Source of the DNA: a virus
Strand: one strand, 5' to 3'
IMG/VR virus record: IMGVR_UViG_3300030329_005612
Location: 1-64,000 of that record
DNA: 64,000 nucleotides
Every line of letters starts with the position of its first letter. Positions within the stretch are counted from its first letter, which is position 1. Of the stretch, positions 1-5,191 are shown piece after piece. Both the position numbers and the translations under genes were made by a program. The notes beneath the pieces were generated by a model. The model was not told the DNA's origin. It did not search any database and saw nothing but the letters and a program-made list of their open reading frames with translations.

Positions 1-331
1 TAAAGTACGCCAGCTTGTCATCCACGTTTCCCGGTAAAAAACCCATTCGTTGATCTGATGCTTCCACAGAAGAACGTAAATACATCATATCAGAAATACA
101 TTTCATATTAAGAAGTTGAAGCCCACAATATACCGCCAGTAAAGTTTTACTTGTCCCTGCCGGTCCATCTACAAAAACTATCTTCGTATCCCTATGTAAA
201 GCAATTTTAAAAAATTCTTTTTGCTTTTCTGTCCAATCGAATTGATTTATTTTGATTTGTCTTTTAATAGGCTCGAAGGAAGTCATTTCGTCTTGAAGTT
301 CTTCTGCCAAAGCTCGAGTTTTCTTAGCCAT
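1..331 (-). CDS. phoH: PhoH-like ATPase, N-terminal part (cut by window edge)
   Basis: The first 110 residues are visible; the rest lies left of the window. The Walker A motif GPAGTSKT is at residues 56-63, preceded by the PhoH-like WTEKQKEFF region and followed by the MMYLRSSVEASDQRMGFLPG stretch typical of phage PhoH proteins. PhoH-like P-loop ATPases are common in marine phages, and related bacterial proteins have been linked to RNA metabolism and phosphate stress; the phage role is unproven. The start is the ATG at 331. A three-repeat Pho-box-like array lies 240 bp upstream. Confidence 0.9.
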   Translation of the reverse strand, partial: MAKKTRALAEELQDEMTSFEPIKRQIKINQFDWTEKQKEFFKIALHRDTKIVFVDGPAGTSKTLLAVYCGLQLLNMKCISDMMYLRSSVEASDQRMGFLPGNVDDKLAYF

Positions 332-520
332 GTCTGTATGTATTTACACCAATTAATTAAAAAAGTGCCCCGGGATTTTTTTAGCTTTATCGCCGCAACC
401 ATAATAAAAAGAATTAAAATATTTCAAAAACCGGGGGGGGTGGTTATTGCGCTCTTTATGTTAAAAGCATTTGTTTTGTTGGGGGAGATTGAAAATACCC
501 CCCCACCTACCTAAAACACA
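332..520. other. Non-coding leader upstream of phoH
   Basis: No convincing gene is seen here. The stretch contains G/C runs (around 430 and 497) that could pair across the leader, and AT-rich sequence just before the phoH start. The 97-codon open frame on the plus strand here has no start signal and low-complexity content, and is judged spurious. Confidence 0.5.
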
Positions 521-554
521 AAAAAAAACCACCTTTTTTTTCAAAAAGGGGGTG
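521..554 (-). terminator. Terminator-like hairpin followed by T-run
   Basis: Read on the minus strand, CCTTTTT and AAAAAGG pair and are followed by nine T residues. It would end transcripts from the 605-1109 genes before phoH. Confidence 0.5.
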
Positions 555-568
555 TCAAGTCAAATTTG

Positions 569-597
569 TTAACAGTTTGTTAACAGGGTATTAACAG
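569..597 (-). promoter_or_regulatory. Three direct repeats CTGTTAA with 11-bp period (Pho-box-like)
   Basis: On the minus strand CTGTTAA occurs three times, each separated by 4 bp (TTAACAG on plus at 569, 580 and 591). The 7-bp unit with 4-bp spacer is the architecture of PhoB-type boxes (E. coli CTGTCAT-like). It faces the phoH gene. The sequence match is partial, so binding by a host PhoB-like regulator is an inference. Confidence 0.45.
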
Positions 598-604
598 AGG
601 GTTG

Positions 605-844
605 TTAGGAGTCCAGTGCCAATGCGTCCCCCTTCCATACTCGCCTGTCGTCTCTGAAGTCTAGCACTTCATCAACACTGGCCTTGCGAATGTCTTCGAA
701 CTTTATGGTTTCCCCATATCCTTCGTCTGCAGCGTTGACTCCCCACACTCCACGACAGGGAAGAATGGTTGTGATGCGGATGGGTTCACTGGTCAGAAGA
801 TTGAACCAAATCTGACCCCGTTTGATGTTTGTTGTCTTATTCAT
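605..844 (-). CDS. Hypothetical protein, 79 aa
   Basis: I do not recognise this protein. It is a globular-looking 79 aa polypeptide with a central ITTILPCRGVWGVNAADEGYG segment. Its ATG overlaps the stop of the upstream gene (ATGAATAA), so the two are probably translationally coupled and share the operator-bearing promoter near 1116. Confidence 0.7.
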   Translation of the reverse strand: MNKTTNIKRGQIWFNLLTSEPIRITTILPCRGVWGVNAADEGYGETIKFEDIRKASVDEVLDFRDDRRVWKGDALALDS

Positions 845-1109
845 TTATAAAAAATGTTTGTCCTTCGTCTTGGGAAAAAACTTCTAATGTTTCTCCGAGT
901 CGTTGAACTGTGAGAGTGTCTAATGTTGCTCCGAAGTCATCGAAAGTGTGCCAATCGGTAATCCTCCAAAGCCCTAGTCCTTCGCTTGGTATGTCAAGCC
1001 AGCCATGTTCGGTAAGGGCTTCGTCGGTGTTAAGTGCTTTTCCTGCGAAGCTGTTTTTGGTTATAGGAATTAACCTTATGTCTGTTTGGTTGTTCATTTT
1101 CATTTTCAT
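837..1109 (-). CDS. Hypothetical protein, 90 aa
   Basis: Unrecognised. The reading frame extends to 1139, but the ATG at 1109 is preferred. It lies exactly 6 nt after a TATACT -10 box, the same arrangement as four neighbouring genes, and the N-terminus MKMKMNNQ resembles theirs. The extra upstream codons would be promoter sequence. Confidence 0.75.
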   Translation of the reverse strand: MKMKMNNQTDIRLIPITKNSFAGKALNTDEALTEHGWLDIPSEGLGLWRITDWHTFDDFGATLDTLTVQRLGETLEVFSQDEGQTFFINE

Positions 1110-1115
1110 GCGATT

Positions 1116-1152
1116 AGTATAGCATAAGAGGTGGGACATCCGCTGTCCTACT
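1116..1152 (-). promoter_or_regulatory. Leaderless promoter with GGTGGGAC operator, copy 1
   Basis: The extended -10 TGCTATACT (-10 at 1116-1121) ends 6 nt before the ATG. The inverted repeat GGTGGGAC-N7-GTCCTACT (1130-1152, right arm imperfect) covers the -35 position, where no TTGACA is seen, so a regulator probably recruits or blocks polymerase here. Confidence 0.6.
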
Positions 1153-1354
1153 TGTACATATGTTCGAGTTTTTCGTGGCGTAATTCTTTATCTACTTCTG
1201 GGGAAAATAATGGACGTTCTTCCACCTTTACTACTTCGGACTTGTGCCAGTGATAGGATGCGCGAGCATCTTCTGCGTTGCGGTGTTTGCTACCGAAGCG
1301 CGTGCCCGAAGCCATTGTGATTGTGAAGTGTTTCATGTTGTTCTTAATTATCAT
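1148..1354 (-). CDS. Hypothetical protein, 68 aa (paralogue of 2100-2273)
   Basis: The motif order FT(I/V)T...G..F....DA..AR......VEE(R/K)P(L/F)F is shared with the protein at 2100-2273, so the two are small paralogues of unknown function. The start at 1354 fits a leaderless promoter; an alternative ATG at 1336 (MKHFTITM) aligns better with the paralogue. Confidence 0.7.
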   Translation of the reverse strand: MIIKNNMKHFTITMASGTRFGSKHRNAEDARASYHWHKSEVVKVEERPLFSPEVDKELRHEKLEHMYK

Positions 1355-1360
1355 GCACGT

Positions 1361-1405
1361 AGTTTAGCACAAAAAAACGCATTTGACAAGAAAAAGTTAT
1401 TCACA
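1361..1405 (-). promoter_or_regulatory. Promoter with upstream TTATTCACA box
   Basis: The -35 TTGTCA (1384-1389), 17-bp spacer and -10 TAAACT (1361-1366) end 6 nt before the ATG at 1354. TTATTCACA (1397-1405), a match to the DnaA box TTATNCACA, lies directly upstream of the -35 with an AT-rich link. Confidence 0.6.
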
Positions 1406-1439
1406 ACATGTTAATAAGTTTATGCTGTTTAAGCACAGG

Positions 1440-1506
1440 TTGGCACGGTACTTGCTAGTAAAAATGAAGGGTGTCACCCTGCTAAGTGCTTGAGGTTCAA
1501 CGACTT
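1440..1506 (+). ncRNA. Sigma54-like site plus two-hairpin element, copy 1
   Basis: TTGGCACGGTACTTGCT (1440-1456) matches the -24/-12 sigma54 consensus TTGGCACGnnnnTTGCW. About 12 bp later come hairpin AGGGT-GTC-ACCCT (1468-1480) and stem AAGT...ACTT (1484-1506) enclosing TTGA-GGT-TCAA. The second copy at 3666 keeps the plan while changing the stem bases. No gene follows on this strand, so a small RNA is possible. Confidence 0.35.
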
Positions 1507-1516
1507 AAAAATCGGC

Positions 1517-1553
1517 GGGGGGGGACCCCCCGAAATAGTACGTGTACGTACTA
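1517..1553. repeat. Palindromic intergenic module 1
   Basis: A hairpin of eight G, A, six C (1517-1531) is followed by the 18-bp inverted repeat TAGTACGTGTACGTACTA (1536-1553, 8-bp arms around GT). Plus-strand TTATTCACA (1576-1584) follows. It lies between the gene ending at 1585 and the promoter of the 1148-1354 gene. Confidence 0.85.
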
Positions 1554-1584
1554 TATTCTGAGTGTCAAGAAAAAGTTATTCACA

Positions 1585-1860
1585 CTAGATGGTGTCCTTT
1601 ACAACACTATTTGCGATTGGGCCAAGGCTTTGAGGAGTCTTGGCGAATTGAGTAGGCTCTTGAATCTCACTGACAAAAGTGACATCCACGAATGCAATCT
1701 TGCCGCTAGTGTGGGCAATCTCAACCTCAAGGCTACGACCGTCGGCCATGACCTTGCGAACAAAGGCGGTTTTGCCAGCGAACTGACCCACGTTAATCTT
1801 GACCTCTTGATTGAGGAGGAGTTGAGCTTCTGTGATGTTGTTTTCGTTTTTCATTTTCAT
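1585..1860 (-). CDS. Hypothetical protein, 91 aa, possible KOW-like domain
   Basis: The ATG at 1860 is chosen because it lies 6 nt after the -10 box; the N-terminus is MKMKNENN. The middle part (VKINVGQFAGKTAFV ... LEVEIAHTSGKIAFVDV) has the beta-rich hydrophobic spacing of KOW-type RNA-binding domains, but this is a weak visual match. Function unknown. Confidence 0.7.
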   Translation of the reverse strand: MKMKNENNITEAQLLLNQEVKINVGQFAGKTAFVRKVMADGRSLEVEIAHTSGKIAFVDVTFVSEIQEPTQFAKTPQSLGPIANSVVKDTI

Positions 1861-1866
1861 GCGTCT

Positions 1867-1903
1867 AGTATAGCACACTGGGTGGGACATCCGCAGTCCC
1901 ACC
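1867..1903 (-). promoter_or_regulatory. Leaderless promoter with GGTGGGAC operator, copy 2
   Basis: -10 TATACT (1867-1872) ends 6 nt before the ATG at 1860. The operator GGTGGGAC-N7-GTCCCACC (1881-1903) is a perfect 8-bp inverted repeat and occupies the -35 region. Confidence 0.65.
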
Positions 1904-1914
1904 AACAATTTTCT

Positions 1915-2061
1915 TTATGGTGAAGGTGGGCAACCTTTGCCTTCAAGGCGTTTTTTCTCGTACGGTGTGAGCTTGTCGTAGTTGATGTTGCTTTTGGTTG
2001 TTTTCTTGTCTTTCATCTTATCTCTTATTCTTAAAATGTTTAACCAATCTGATCTTTTCAT
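1915..2061 (-). CDS. 48-aa basic micro-protein, MKRxxWLNILRIRDK family
   Basis: Translation gives MKRSDWLNILRIRDK followed by a Lys-rich stretch and a Cys-Pro-Pro tail. The first 15 residues are nearly identical to the 34-aa protein at 4562-4666, which supports both being real. The ATG lies 6 nt after a -10 box. Function unknown. Confidence 0.65.
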   Translation of the reverse strand: MKRSDWLNILRIRDKMKDKKTTKSNINYDKLTPYEKKRLEGKGCPPSP

Positions 2062-2067
2062 GTTAGT

Positions 2068-2104
2068 ACTATATCACAGTAGGTGGGACATCCGCTGTCC
2101 TATC
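2068..2104 (-). promoter_or_regulatory. Leaderless promoter with GGTGGGAC operator, copy 3
   Basis: -10 TATAGT (2068-2073) lies 6 nt before the ATG at 2061. The left arm GGTGGGAC (2082-2089) is intact and the right arm (2097-2104, GTCCTATC) has two mismatches. Confidence 0.55.
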
Positions 2105-2273
2105 CATTAACTTCCTCAATTTTTTCTATGGTGCGAAAGAAAGGCTTTTCCTCCACGTTCCTTTGCCAGCTTTGGCCGTCTATGATACGGCGAGCGTGTG
2201 CCGCATCATGTGCGGAAATGAATACCTCACCACCATCGGTGAATGTTACTGTGAAGATGCTTTCTTTTTTCAT
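2100..2273 (-). CDS. Hypothetical protein, 57 aa (paralogue of 1148-1354)
   Basis: The ATG at 2273 (MKKESIFTVTF) is preferred over the longer frame, which runs into the promoter. Shared motifs FT(V)T, DA.HAR and VEEKPFF link it to the 1148-1354 protein. At the usual 6-nt position after its -10 box there is ATA rather than ATG, so this member uses a leader of about 30 nt. Confidence 0.7.
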   Translation of the reverse strand: MKKESIFTVTFTDGGEVFISAHDAAHARRIIDGQSWQRNVEEKPFFRTIEKIEEVNG

Positions 2274-2300
2274 GTTGTTTCTCTTACTTTCTATGCGTAT

Positions 2301-2329
2301 AATATAGCACAAAAAATGCCACTTGTCAA
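2301..2329 (-). promoter_or_regulatory. Sigma70-type promoter
   Basis: TTGACA (2324-2329), 17 bp and TATATT (2301-2306) face the 2273 gene. TTATTCACA (2348-2356) lies upstream. Confidence 0.6.
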
Positions 2330-2372
2330 CCCTATAAATTAAAAAAGTTATTCACAGGCCATTGTTAATAAC

Positions 2373-2433
2373 TAGTACGTGTACGTACTATCGGCGGGGG
2401 GGGACCCCCCTGAGATTGAGACTCAGTCTCATT
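2373..2433. repeat. Palindromic intergenic module 2
   Basis: The 18-bp inverted repeat (2373-2390) comes first, then the G8-A-C6 hairpin (to 2410), then a third element TGAGATTGAGACTCAGTC.. whose core GAGACT-C-AGTCTC is palindromic. The last element recurs identically in module 5. Confidence 0.85.
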
Positions 2434-2478
2434 ACAGTTGTAAAACAAAAGTTATTTGCCCGCTGTTAATAAGAAGAG

Positions 2479-2554
2479 TCGCCCGCCTTACTCATCACGC
2501 TGTCTTGCTACAGGTCAGACCTCACGGCGCAAGCGTAGGTTTTCAGGCTGGCGA
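2479..2554. ncRNA. Structured 76-nt element, copy 1
   Basis: The outer stem TCGCCCGCCT/AGGCTGGCGA pairs 9 of 10 positions. Inside, ACGC...GCGT and CTTG/CAAG pair, and hairpin AGGT-CAG-ACCT tops the fold. The copy at 3808-3882 keeps the single-stranded words (ACTCRTC, ACGCTGTCTTG, GCAAGCGTA, GGTTT) while both helices change by compensating substitutions. Strand and function unknown. Confidence 0.55.
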
Positions 2555-2562
2555 TTGTTATA

Positions 2563-2676
2563 CTAAATAACAACCTTTATAAATTGCCCAGCTACAAGGC
2601 CCACAATAAAGGTTATGATGCCGATGTTAATCACGAACAAGTTGTTCGTACAGTTTTGTTTTTCTTTTGTTGTCAT
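2563..2676 (-). CDS. 37-aa single-span membrane peptide
   Basis: The short polar N-terminus is followed by FVINIGIITFIVGLVAGQF, a clear transmembrane segment, and the tail FIKVVI. It lies downstream of the 2694-2999 gene with a short gap and is probably co-transcribed with it. Function unknown. Confidence 0.55.
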   Translation of the reverse strand: MTTKEKQNCTNNLFVINIGIITFIVGLVAGQFIKVVI

Positions 2677-2693
2677 AATTATCAACAAGGATT

Positions 2694-2999
2694 TTAGTTG
2701 TTAAAAATTTCACGGTCATCCACAAAGCTATTCCAGAAGGGCAAGCGGGCAAGCTCCTCTGTGCCTTGTTCGGTTACTTTGACCAGCACCAATCCGAGGC
2801 GTTGGCGACGGTGCGCGTTCATGCCCCGATTGATTTCTTTAATGTCGTAAGGGTGAAAGCTGTGGTCAGCATAAGTGAACCGTGCATGAGTTGCGCCCTC
2901 TGCTACTGCGTTGGCGTACTTTTTCCAGTTCTCTGGGCTTAATTCTGATAGTAGGTTTTCCATAATCTTGTCTTTGTTGTCGTTCTTCATTTTCATCAT
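2694..2999 (-). CDS. Hypothetical protein, 101 aa
   Basis: Unrecognised. The ATG at 2999 (MMKMKNDN) sits 6 nt after the -10 box; the longer frame would translate promoter. It contains a helical segment NLLSELSPENWKKYANAV and a basic MNAHRRQRLGLVLVKV strand. Confidence 0.7.
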   Translation of the reverse strand: MMKMKNDNKDKIMENLLSELSPENWKKYANAVAEGATHARFTYADHSFHPYDIKEINRGMNAHRRQRLGLVLVKVTEQGTEELARLPFWNSFVDDREIFNN

Positions 3000-3005
3000 G
3001 TGATT

Positions 3006-3042
3006 AGTATAGCACAGAGGGTGGGACATTTACCGTCCCACC
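3006..3042 (-). promoter_or_regulatory. Leaderless promoter with GGTGGGAC operator, copy 4
   Basis: -10 TATACT (3006-3011) is 6 nt from the ATG. The operator GGTGGGAC-N7-GTCCCACC (3020-3042) is a perfect inverted repeat with a different loop (ATTTACC), so the arms rather than the loop are conserved. Confidence 0.65.
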
Positions 3043-3054
3043 TGTTAAATTCTT

Positions 3055-3240
3055 TTATTCCATATCCTGCCAGCTATCGCCATCGTCATAGGAAACGTAT
3101 TCGCCACCGTCTTTAAGTTCAACGTAAAGCCAGCAATGACCTTCGTGGTCTTGCTCGTTGATGCTTTTAATCTCATGCACCACCCCATCAATGATTAGTG
3201 CTTCGTCGTTGTTTGTTATCTGTATGTCGTTCATAATCAT
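3055..3240 (-). CDS. Hypothetical acidic protein, 61 aa
   Basis: It starts at the ATG at 3240 (MIMNDIQI), 6 nt after the -10 box. It is acidic, with a C-terminal DGGEYVSYDDGDSW segment. Unrecognised. Confidence 0.7.
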   Translation of the reverse strand: MIMNDIQITNNDEALIIDGVVHEIKSINEQDHEGHCWLYVELKDGGEYVSYDDGDSWQDME

Positions 3241-3246
3241 GGGTAA

Positions 3247-3283
3247 ACTATAACATAGAGGGTGGGACAATAGCTGTCCTACC
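3247..3283 (-). promoter_or_regulatory. Leaderless promoter with GGTGGGAC operator, copy 5
   Basis: -10 TATAGT (3247-3252) is 6 nt from the ATG. The operator (3261-3283) has one mismatch, and its distal arm overlaps the stop codon of the upstream gene (3283-3285). Confidence 0.6.
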
Positions 3284-3588
3284 TAAAACTTTTTCGGAAT
3301 AATTCCAGCTTCTTGATCGGAAGCACTCGATACGGAAAACCCCCTCTTGATGTAGTCCATCAACCCTTGCTTGTTGATAAAATGTTGTTCAAGCTCATTA
3401 AAATCATCCTCACCCGTTCCCATGTTGTTGGCGTGCTGTAACGCCCGAAACAAGCCCACAGCTAAATTGAATGTCTCACACTCCTTCGCTGCGGCAAGGT
3501 TCTGCTTGCGCGACTGAGGGACATAACCCCAACCAATGTGTGGAAAATGGGGAACTGTGTTTTGGTAAGGTTTTTTGCCGTTCTTCAT
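3283..3588 (-). CDS. Hypothetical protein, 101 aa
   Basis: Unrecognised. It has a basic N-terminus (MKNGKKPYQN) and a helical middle (ETFNLAVGLFRALQHANN). It has its own promoter and is the first gene upstream of the operator-controlled group. Confidence 0.7.
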   Translation of the reverse strand: MKNGKKPYQNTVPHFPHIGWGYVPQSRKQNLAAAKECETFNLAVGLFRALQHANNMGTGEDDFNELEQHFINKQGLMDYIKRGFSVSSASDQEAGIIPKKF

Positions 3589-3597
3589 TATGATGAT

Positions 3598-3643
3598 AGA
3601 CTAACAGACTTCTTAAAAAAAGTCAATAATAAACTTATTCACA
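3598..3643 (-). promoter_or_regulatory. Promoter with upstream TTATTCACA box
   Basis: TTGACT (3621-3626), 17 bp and TAGTCT (3598-3603) lie 9 nt from the ATG at 3588. TTATTCACA (3635-3643) lies just upstream. Confidence 0.55.
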
Positions 3644-3665
3644 ATCAAACTTTTTTTTTCATAGG

Positions 3666-3732
3666 TTGGCACGGAACCTGCTAGGAAAAAACGAAGGTAT
3701 AACCTAGTTAAGTTACTGAACAGCAACGACTT
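3666..3732 (+). ncRNA. Sigma54-like site plus two-hairpin element, copy 2
   Basis: TTGGCACGGAACCTGCT (3666-3682) differs from sigma54 consensus at one -12 position. Hairpin AGGT-ATA-ACCT (3695-3705) and stem AAGT...ACTT (3710-3732) enclosing CTG-AA-CAG repeat the plan of the 1440 copy with different stem bases. Confidence 0.35.
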
Positions 3733-3743
3733 AGCAGGGTCGC

Positions 3744-3780
3744 GGGGGGGGACCCCCCGAAATAGTACGTGTACGTACTA
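3744..3780. repeat. Palindromic intergenic module 3
   Basis: G8-A-C6 hairpin then TAGTACGTGTACGTACTA (3763-3780), followed by TATTCTGGGTGTCAAGAAAA and a degenerate TTATTCCCA box. The flank is nearly identical to module 1, so these two are duplicated over more than 100 bp. Confidence 0.85.
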
Positions 3781-3807
3781 TATTCTGGGTGTCAAGAAAA
3801 AGTTATT

Positions 3808-3882
3808 CCCAGCCCTACTCGTCACGCTGTCTTGGCGAGGCCTTTGGCACTACGAGCCGCAAGCGTAAGGTTTCGGGCTGGG
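3808..3882. ncRNA. Structured 75-nt element, copy 2
   Basis: The outer stem CCCAGCCC/GGGCTGGG is a perfect 8 bp pairing, unlike copy 1 in sequence but equal in position. Inner ACGC/GCGT and CTTG/CAAG pairing is kept, and the apical hairpin becomes GCC-TTT-GGC. On the minus strand the internal loop reads GAAACCTT against GACGAGTA. Confidence 0.55.
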
Positions 3883-3923
3883 AAAGCTACCACTCTGGGT
3901 ATTCATTGGCATCATGCCAAGCG

Positions 3924-4118
3924 TCATCTGCTGTCGAACCCGTAGCCGTCATGTTCAGCGTAAAAACCACAGCAACCGCAACAGGGTGCATCTTCACACA
4001 TACCCTTGGACTCGGTGGGAGTGGTAGGCTCAGGCTCGTTCGCCCAAGTCGCTGGCCCCATGTCGGCGGTGAAACTCTCCTCGCAGGAGACCTGAATCAT
4101 GTCATTCATTTCATTCAT
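3924..4118 (-). CDS. Hypothetical Cys-rich acidic protein, 64 aa
   Basis: The C-terminal CEDAPCCGCCGFYAEHDG cluster (five Cys and one His) could bind metal. The N-terminus is Met-rich and acidic. A promoter TTGGCT, 17 bp, TATAGT lies upstream. Unrecognised. Confidence 0.65.
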   Translation of the reverse strand: MNEMNDMIQVSCEESFTADMGPATWANEPEPTTPTESKGMCEDAPCCGCCGFYAEHDGYGFDSR

Positions 4119-4163
4119 TGTGGTAAGACTATAACAAAAATAGAGTCAAAAGCCAAGAAAAAG

Positions 4164-4172
4164 TTATTCACA
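4164..4172 (+). promoter_or_regulatory. TTATTCACA (DnaA-box-like) site
   Basis: An exact match to TTATNCACA lies directly upstream of the promoter of the 3924-4118 gene and immediately after the stop of the next gene. Confidence 0.45.
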
Positions 4173-4419
4173 GGTTACTCCCTGCAAGAAAATTCTCCTC
4201 GCGCCAATCATCCTCCCAGCACTGCAAATGTACCTCATTAACACGCTCGCGAAAGCGCGTTTCATCAAAGCGTGGGTGCGAACCCTTCAAACGGATACAG
4301 GTGTCGGTCAGGACTTCTTCGCGAGATTCACGGTCGCTAATCTCGCCCAAGGTACAGGCGAGAAATTCAAAGTGACGGCGGGTGAAGTTGAGGCTTGCGA
4401 TTTCTTGTTTGCTTAACAT
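4168..4419 (-). CDS. Hypothetical protein, 83 aa
   Basis: The ATG at 4419 (MLSKQEIASLNF) is 6 nt after the -10 box and is preferred over the longer frame. It is rich in Arg and Glu (DRESREEVLTDTCIRLKG). Unrecognised. Confidence 0.7.
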   Translation of the reverse strand: MLSKQEIASLNFTRRHFEFLACTLGEISDRESREEVLTDTCIRLKGSHPRFDETRFRERVNEVHLQCWEDDWREENFLAGSNL

Positions 4420-4425
4420 GGGATA

Positions 4426-4454
4426 AATGTAACACACAACCGGCTGCGGGTCAA
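4426..4454 (-). promoter_or_regulatory. Leaderless sigma70-type promoter
   Basis: TTGACC (4449-4454), 17 bp and TACATT (4426-4431) lie 6 nt from the ATG at 4419. Confidence 0.6.
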
Positions 4455-4527
4455 GGGATTTTCTTAAAAAAGTTATTCCCAAAAAAGATGCAATTGTGAA
4501 TAAAAAAAGCTTGACAACTGAGGTCGC

Positions 4528-4564
4528 GGGGGGGGACCCCCTGAAATAGTACGTGTACGTACTA
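4528..4564. repeat. Palindromic intergenic module 4
   Basis: G8-A-C5 hairpin then TAGTACGTGTACGTACTA (4547-4564). The stop codon of the 34-aa gene (4562-4564) is the last three bases of the palindrome. Confidence 0.85.
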
Positions 4565-4666
4565 ATTACGCGGTCGGCGTTTGGATGTTTTTTTAGCCTT
4601 CTCGCGAGCCTTATCGCGGTCCTTGTCGCGGATGCGGAGGATGTTCAACCATTTTTCTCTTTTCAT
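4562..4666 (-). CDS. 34-aa basic micro-protein, MKRxxWLNILRIRDK family
   Basis: MKREKWLNILRIRDK is followed by alternating Lys/Arg/Asp and a basic tail. The N-terminal 15 residues match the 1915-2061 product, and each has its own near-leaderless promoter. This suggests a small RNA- or protein-binding peptide; function unknown. Confidence 0.6.
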   Translation of the reverse strand: MKREKWLNILRIRDKDRDKAREKAKKTSKRRPRN

Positions 4667-4673
4667 TAGTAAT

Positions 4674-4702
4674 AATGTAACACAGGTTGTGCTATTTGTC
4701 AA
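4674..4702 (-). promoter_or_regulatory. Near-leaderless sigma70-type promoter
   Basis: TTGACA (4697-4702), 17 bp and TACATT (4674-4679) lie 7 nt from the ATG. TTATTCACA (4721-4729) lies upstream and overlaps the stop of the next gene. Confidence 0.6.
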
Positions 4703-4724
4703 GGGGTTTTTTAAAAAAAGTTAT

Positions 4725-5015
4725 TCACATTAAACGCACGATACCACTCGTTTGGTGCGTCGGTGGACGCATGGCACACTTGACACCCACAATATCAAAT
4801 TCCTTGCGAGGAAGCCAGCCACACCATTGGTCGTGGTTATCTGAACAAGATGAACAAAACTTGCCATGCTGAGAACAGTGAAGCAACCAACTAAACCCAT
4901 TGCTCCCGACAGCGGAGACCCGTTCAGACCAATCAAATTCTGGCCCGTGTTCAGCAATCCGGTTGCGGGTGCGGCGCGAAGAGAACGTGTTCGGTTTGAT
5001 TTCGATCATCAACAT
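4725..5015 (-). CDS. Hypothetical protein, 96 aa, possible zinc-binding
   Basis: It starts at ATG 5015 (MLMIEIKP), 6 nt after the -10 box. The middle contains HCSQHGKFCSSCSDNHDQWC, a Cys/His arrangement suited to one or two zinc ions. Unrecognised. Confidence 0.7.
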   Translation of the reverse strand: MLMIEIKPNTFSSRRTRNRIAEHGPEFDWSERVSAVGSNGFSWLLHCSQHGKFCSSCSDNHDQWCGWLPRKEFDIVGVKCAMRPPTHQTSGIVRLM

Positions 5016-5021
5016 GCTATA

Positions 5022-5067
5022 AATGTAACACGCATCCACCTAATTGTCAACACTAAAGTTATTCACA
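5022..5067 (-). promoter_or_regulatory. Leaderless promoter with upstream TTATTCACA box
   Basis: TTGACA (5045-5050), 17 bp and TACATT (5022-5027). TTATTCACA (5059-5067) lies upstream and abuts module 5. Confidence 0.6.
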
Positions 5068-5068
5068 A

Positions 5069-5127
5069 TGATACGTGTACGTACTATCTTGGGGGGAGGG
5101 CCCCCCGAGATTGAGACTCAGTCTCAT
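5069..5127. repeat. Palindromic intergenic module 5
   Basis: A variant palindrome TGATACGTGTACGTACTA (5069-5086), then a GGGGGG-AGGG-CCCCCC hairpin, then the TGAGATTGAGACTCAGTCTC element identical to that in module 2. Confidence 0.8.
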
Positions 5128-5191
5128 TCTAAATGTCGGGCGGACATTATTTATTTGTTATTTATTTACTTCTTATTTATTTATTTGTTAT

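Noticed and set aside
221-514. Rightward 97-aa ORF in the phoH leader
   Set aside because: It overlaps phoH antisense and reads G/C and A runs; no homology pattern.
1486-1923. Rightward 145-aa ORF
   Set aside because: It runs through a palindromic module and antisense to the 1585-1860 gene, which has a promoter and paralogous N-terminus; judged a shadow frame.
2479-3882. Hammerhead ribozymes
   Set aside because: The minus-strand loop has UGANGA and GAAA, but the first core position is G instead of C and helix order is wrong for a standard hammerhead.
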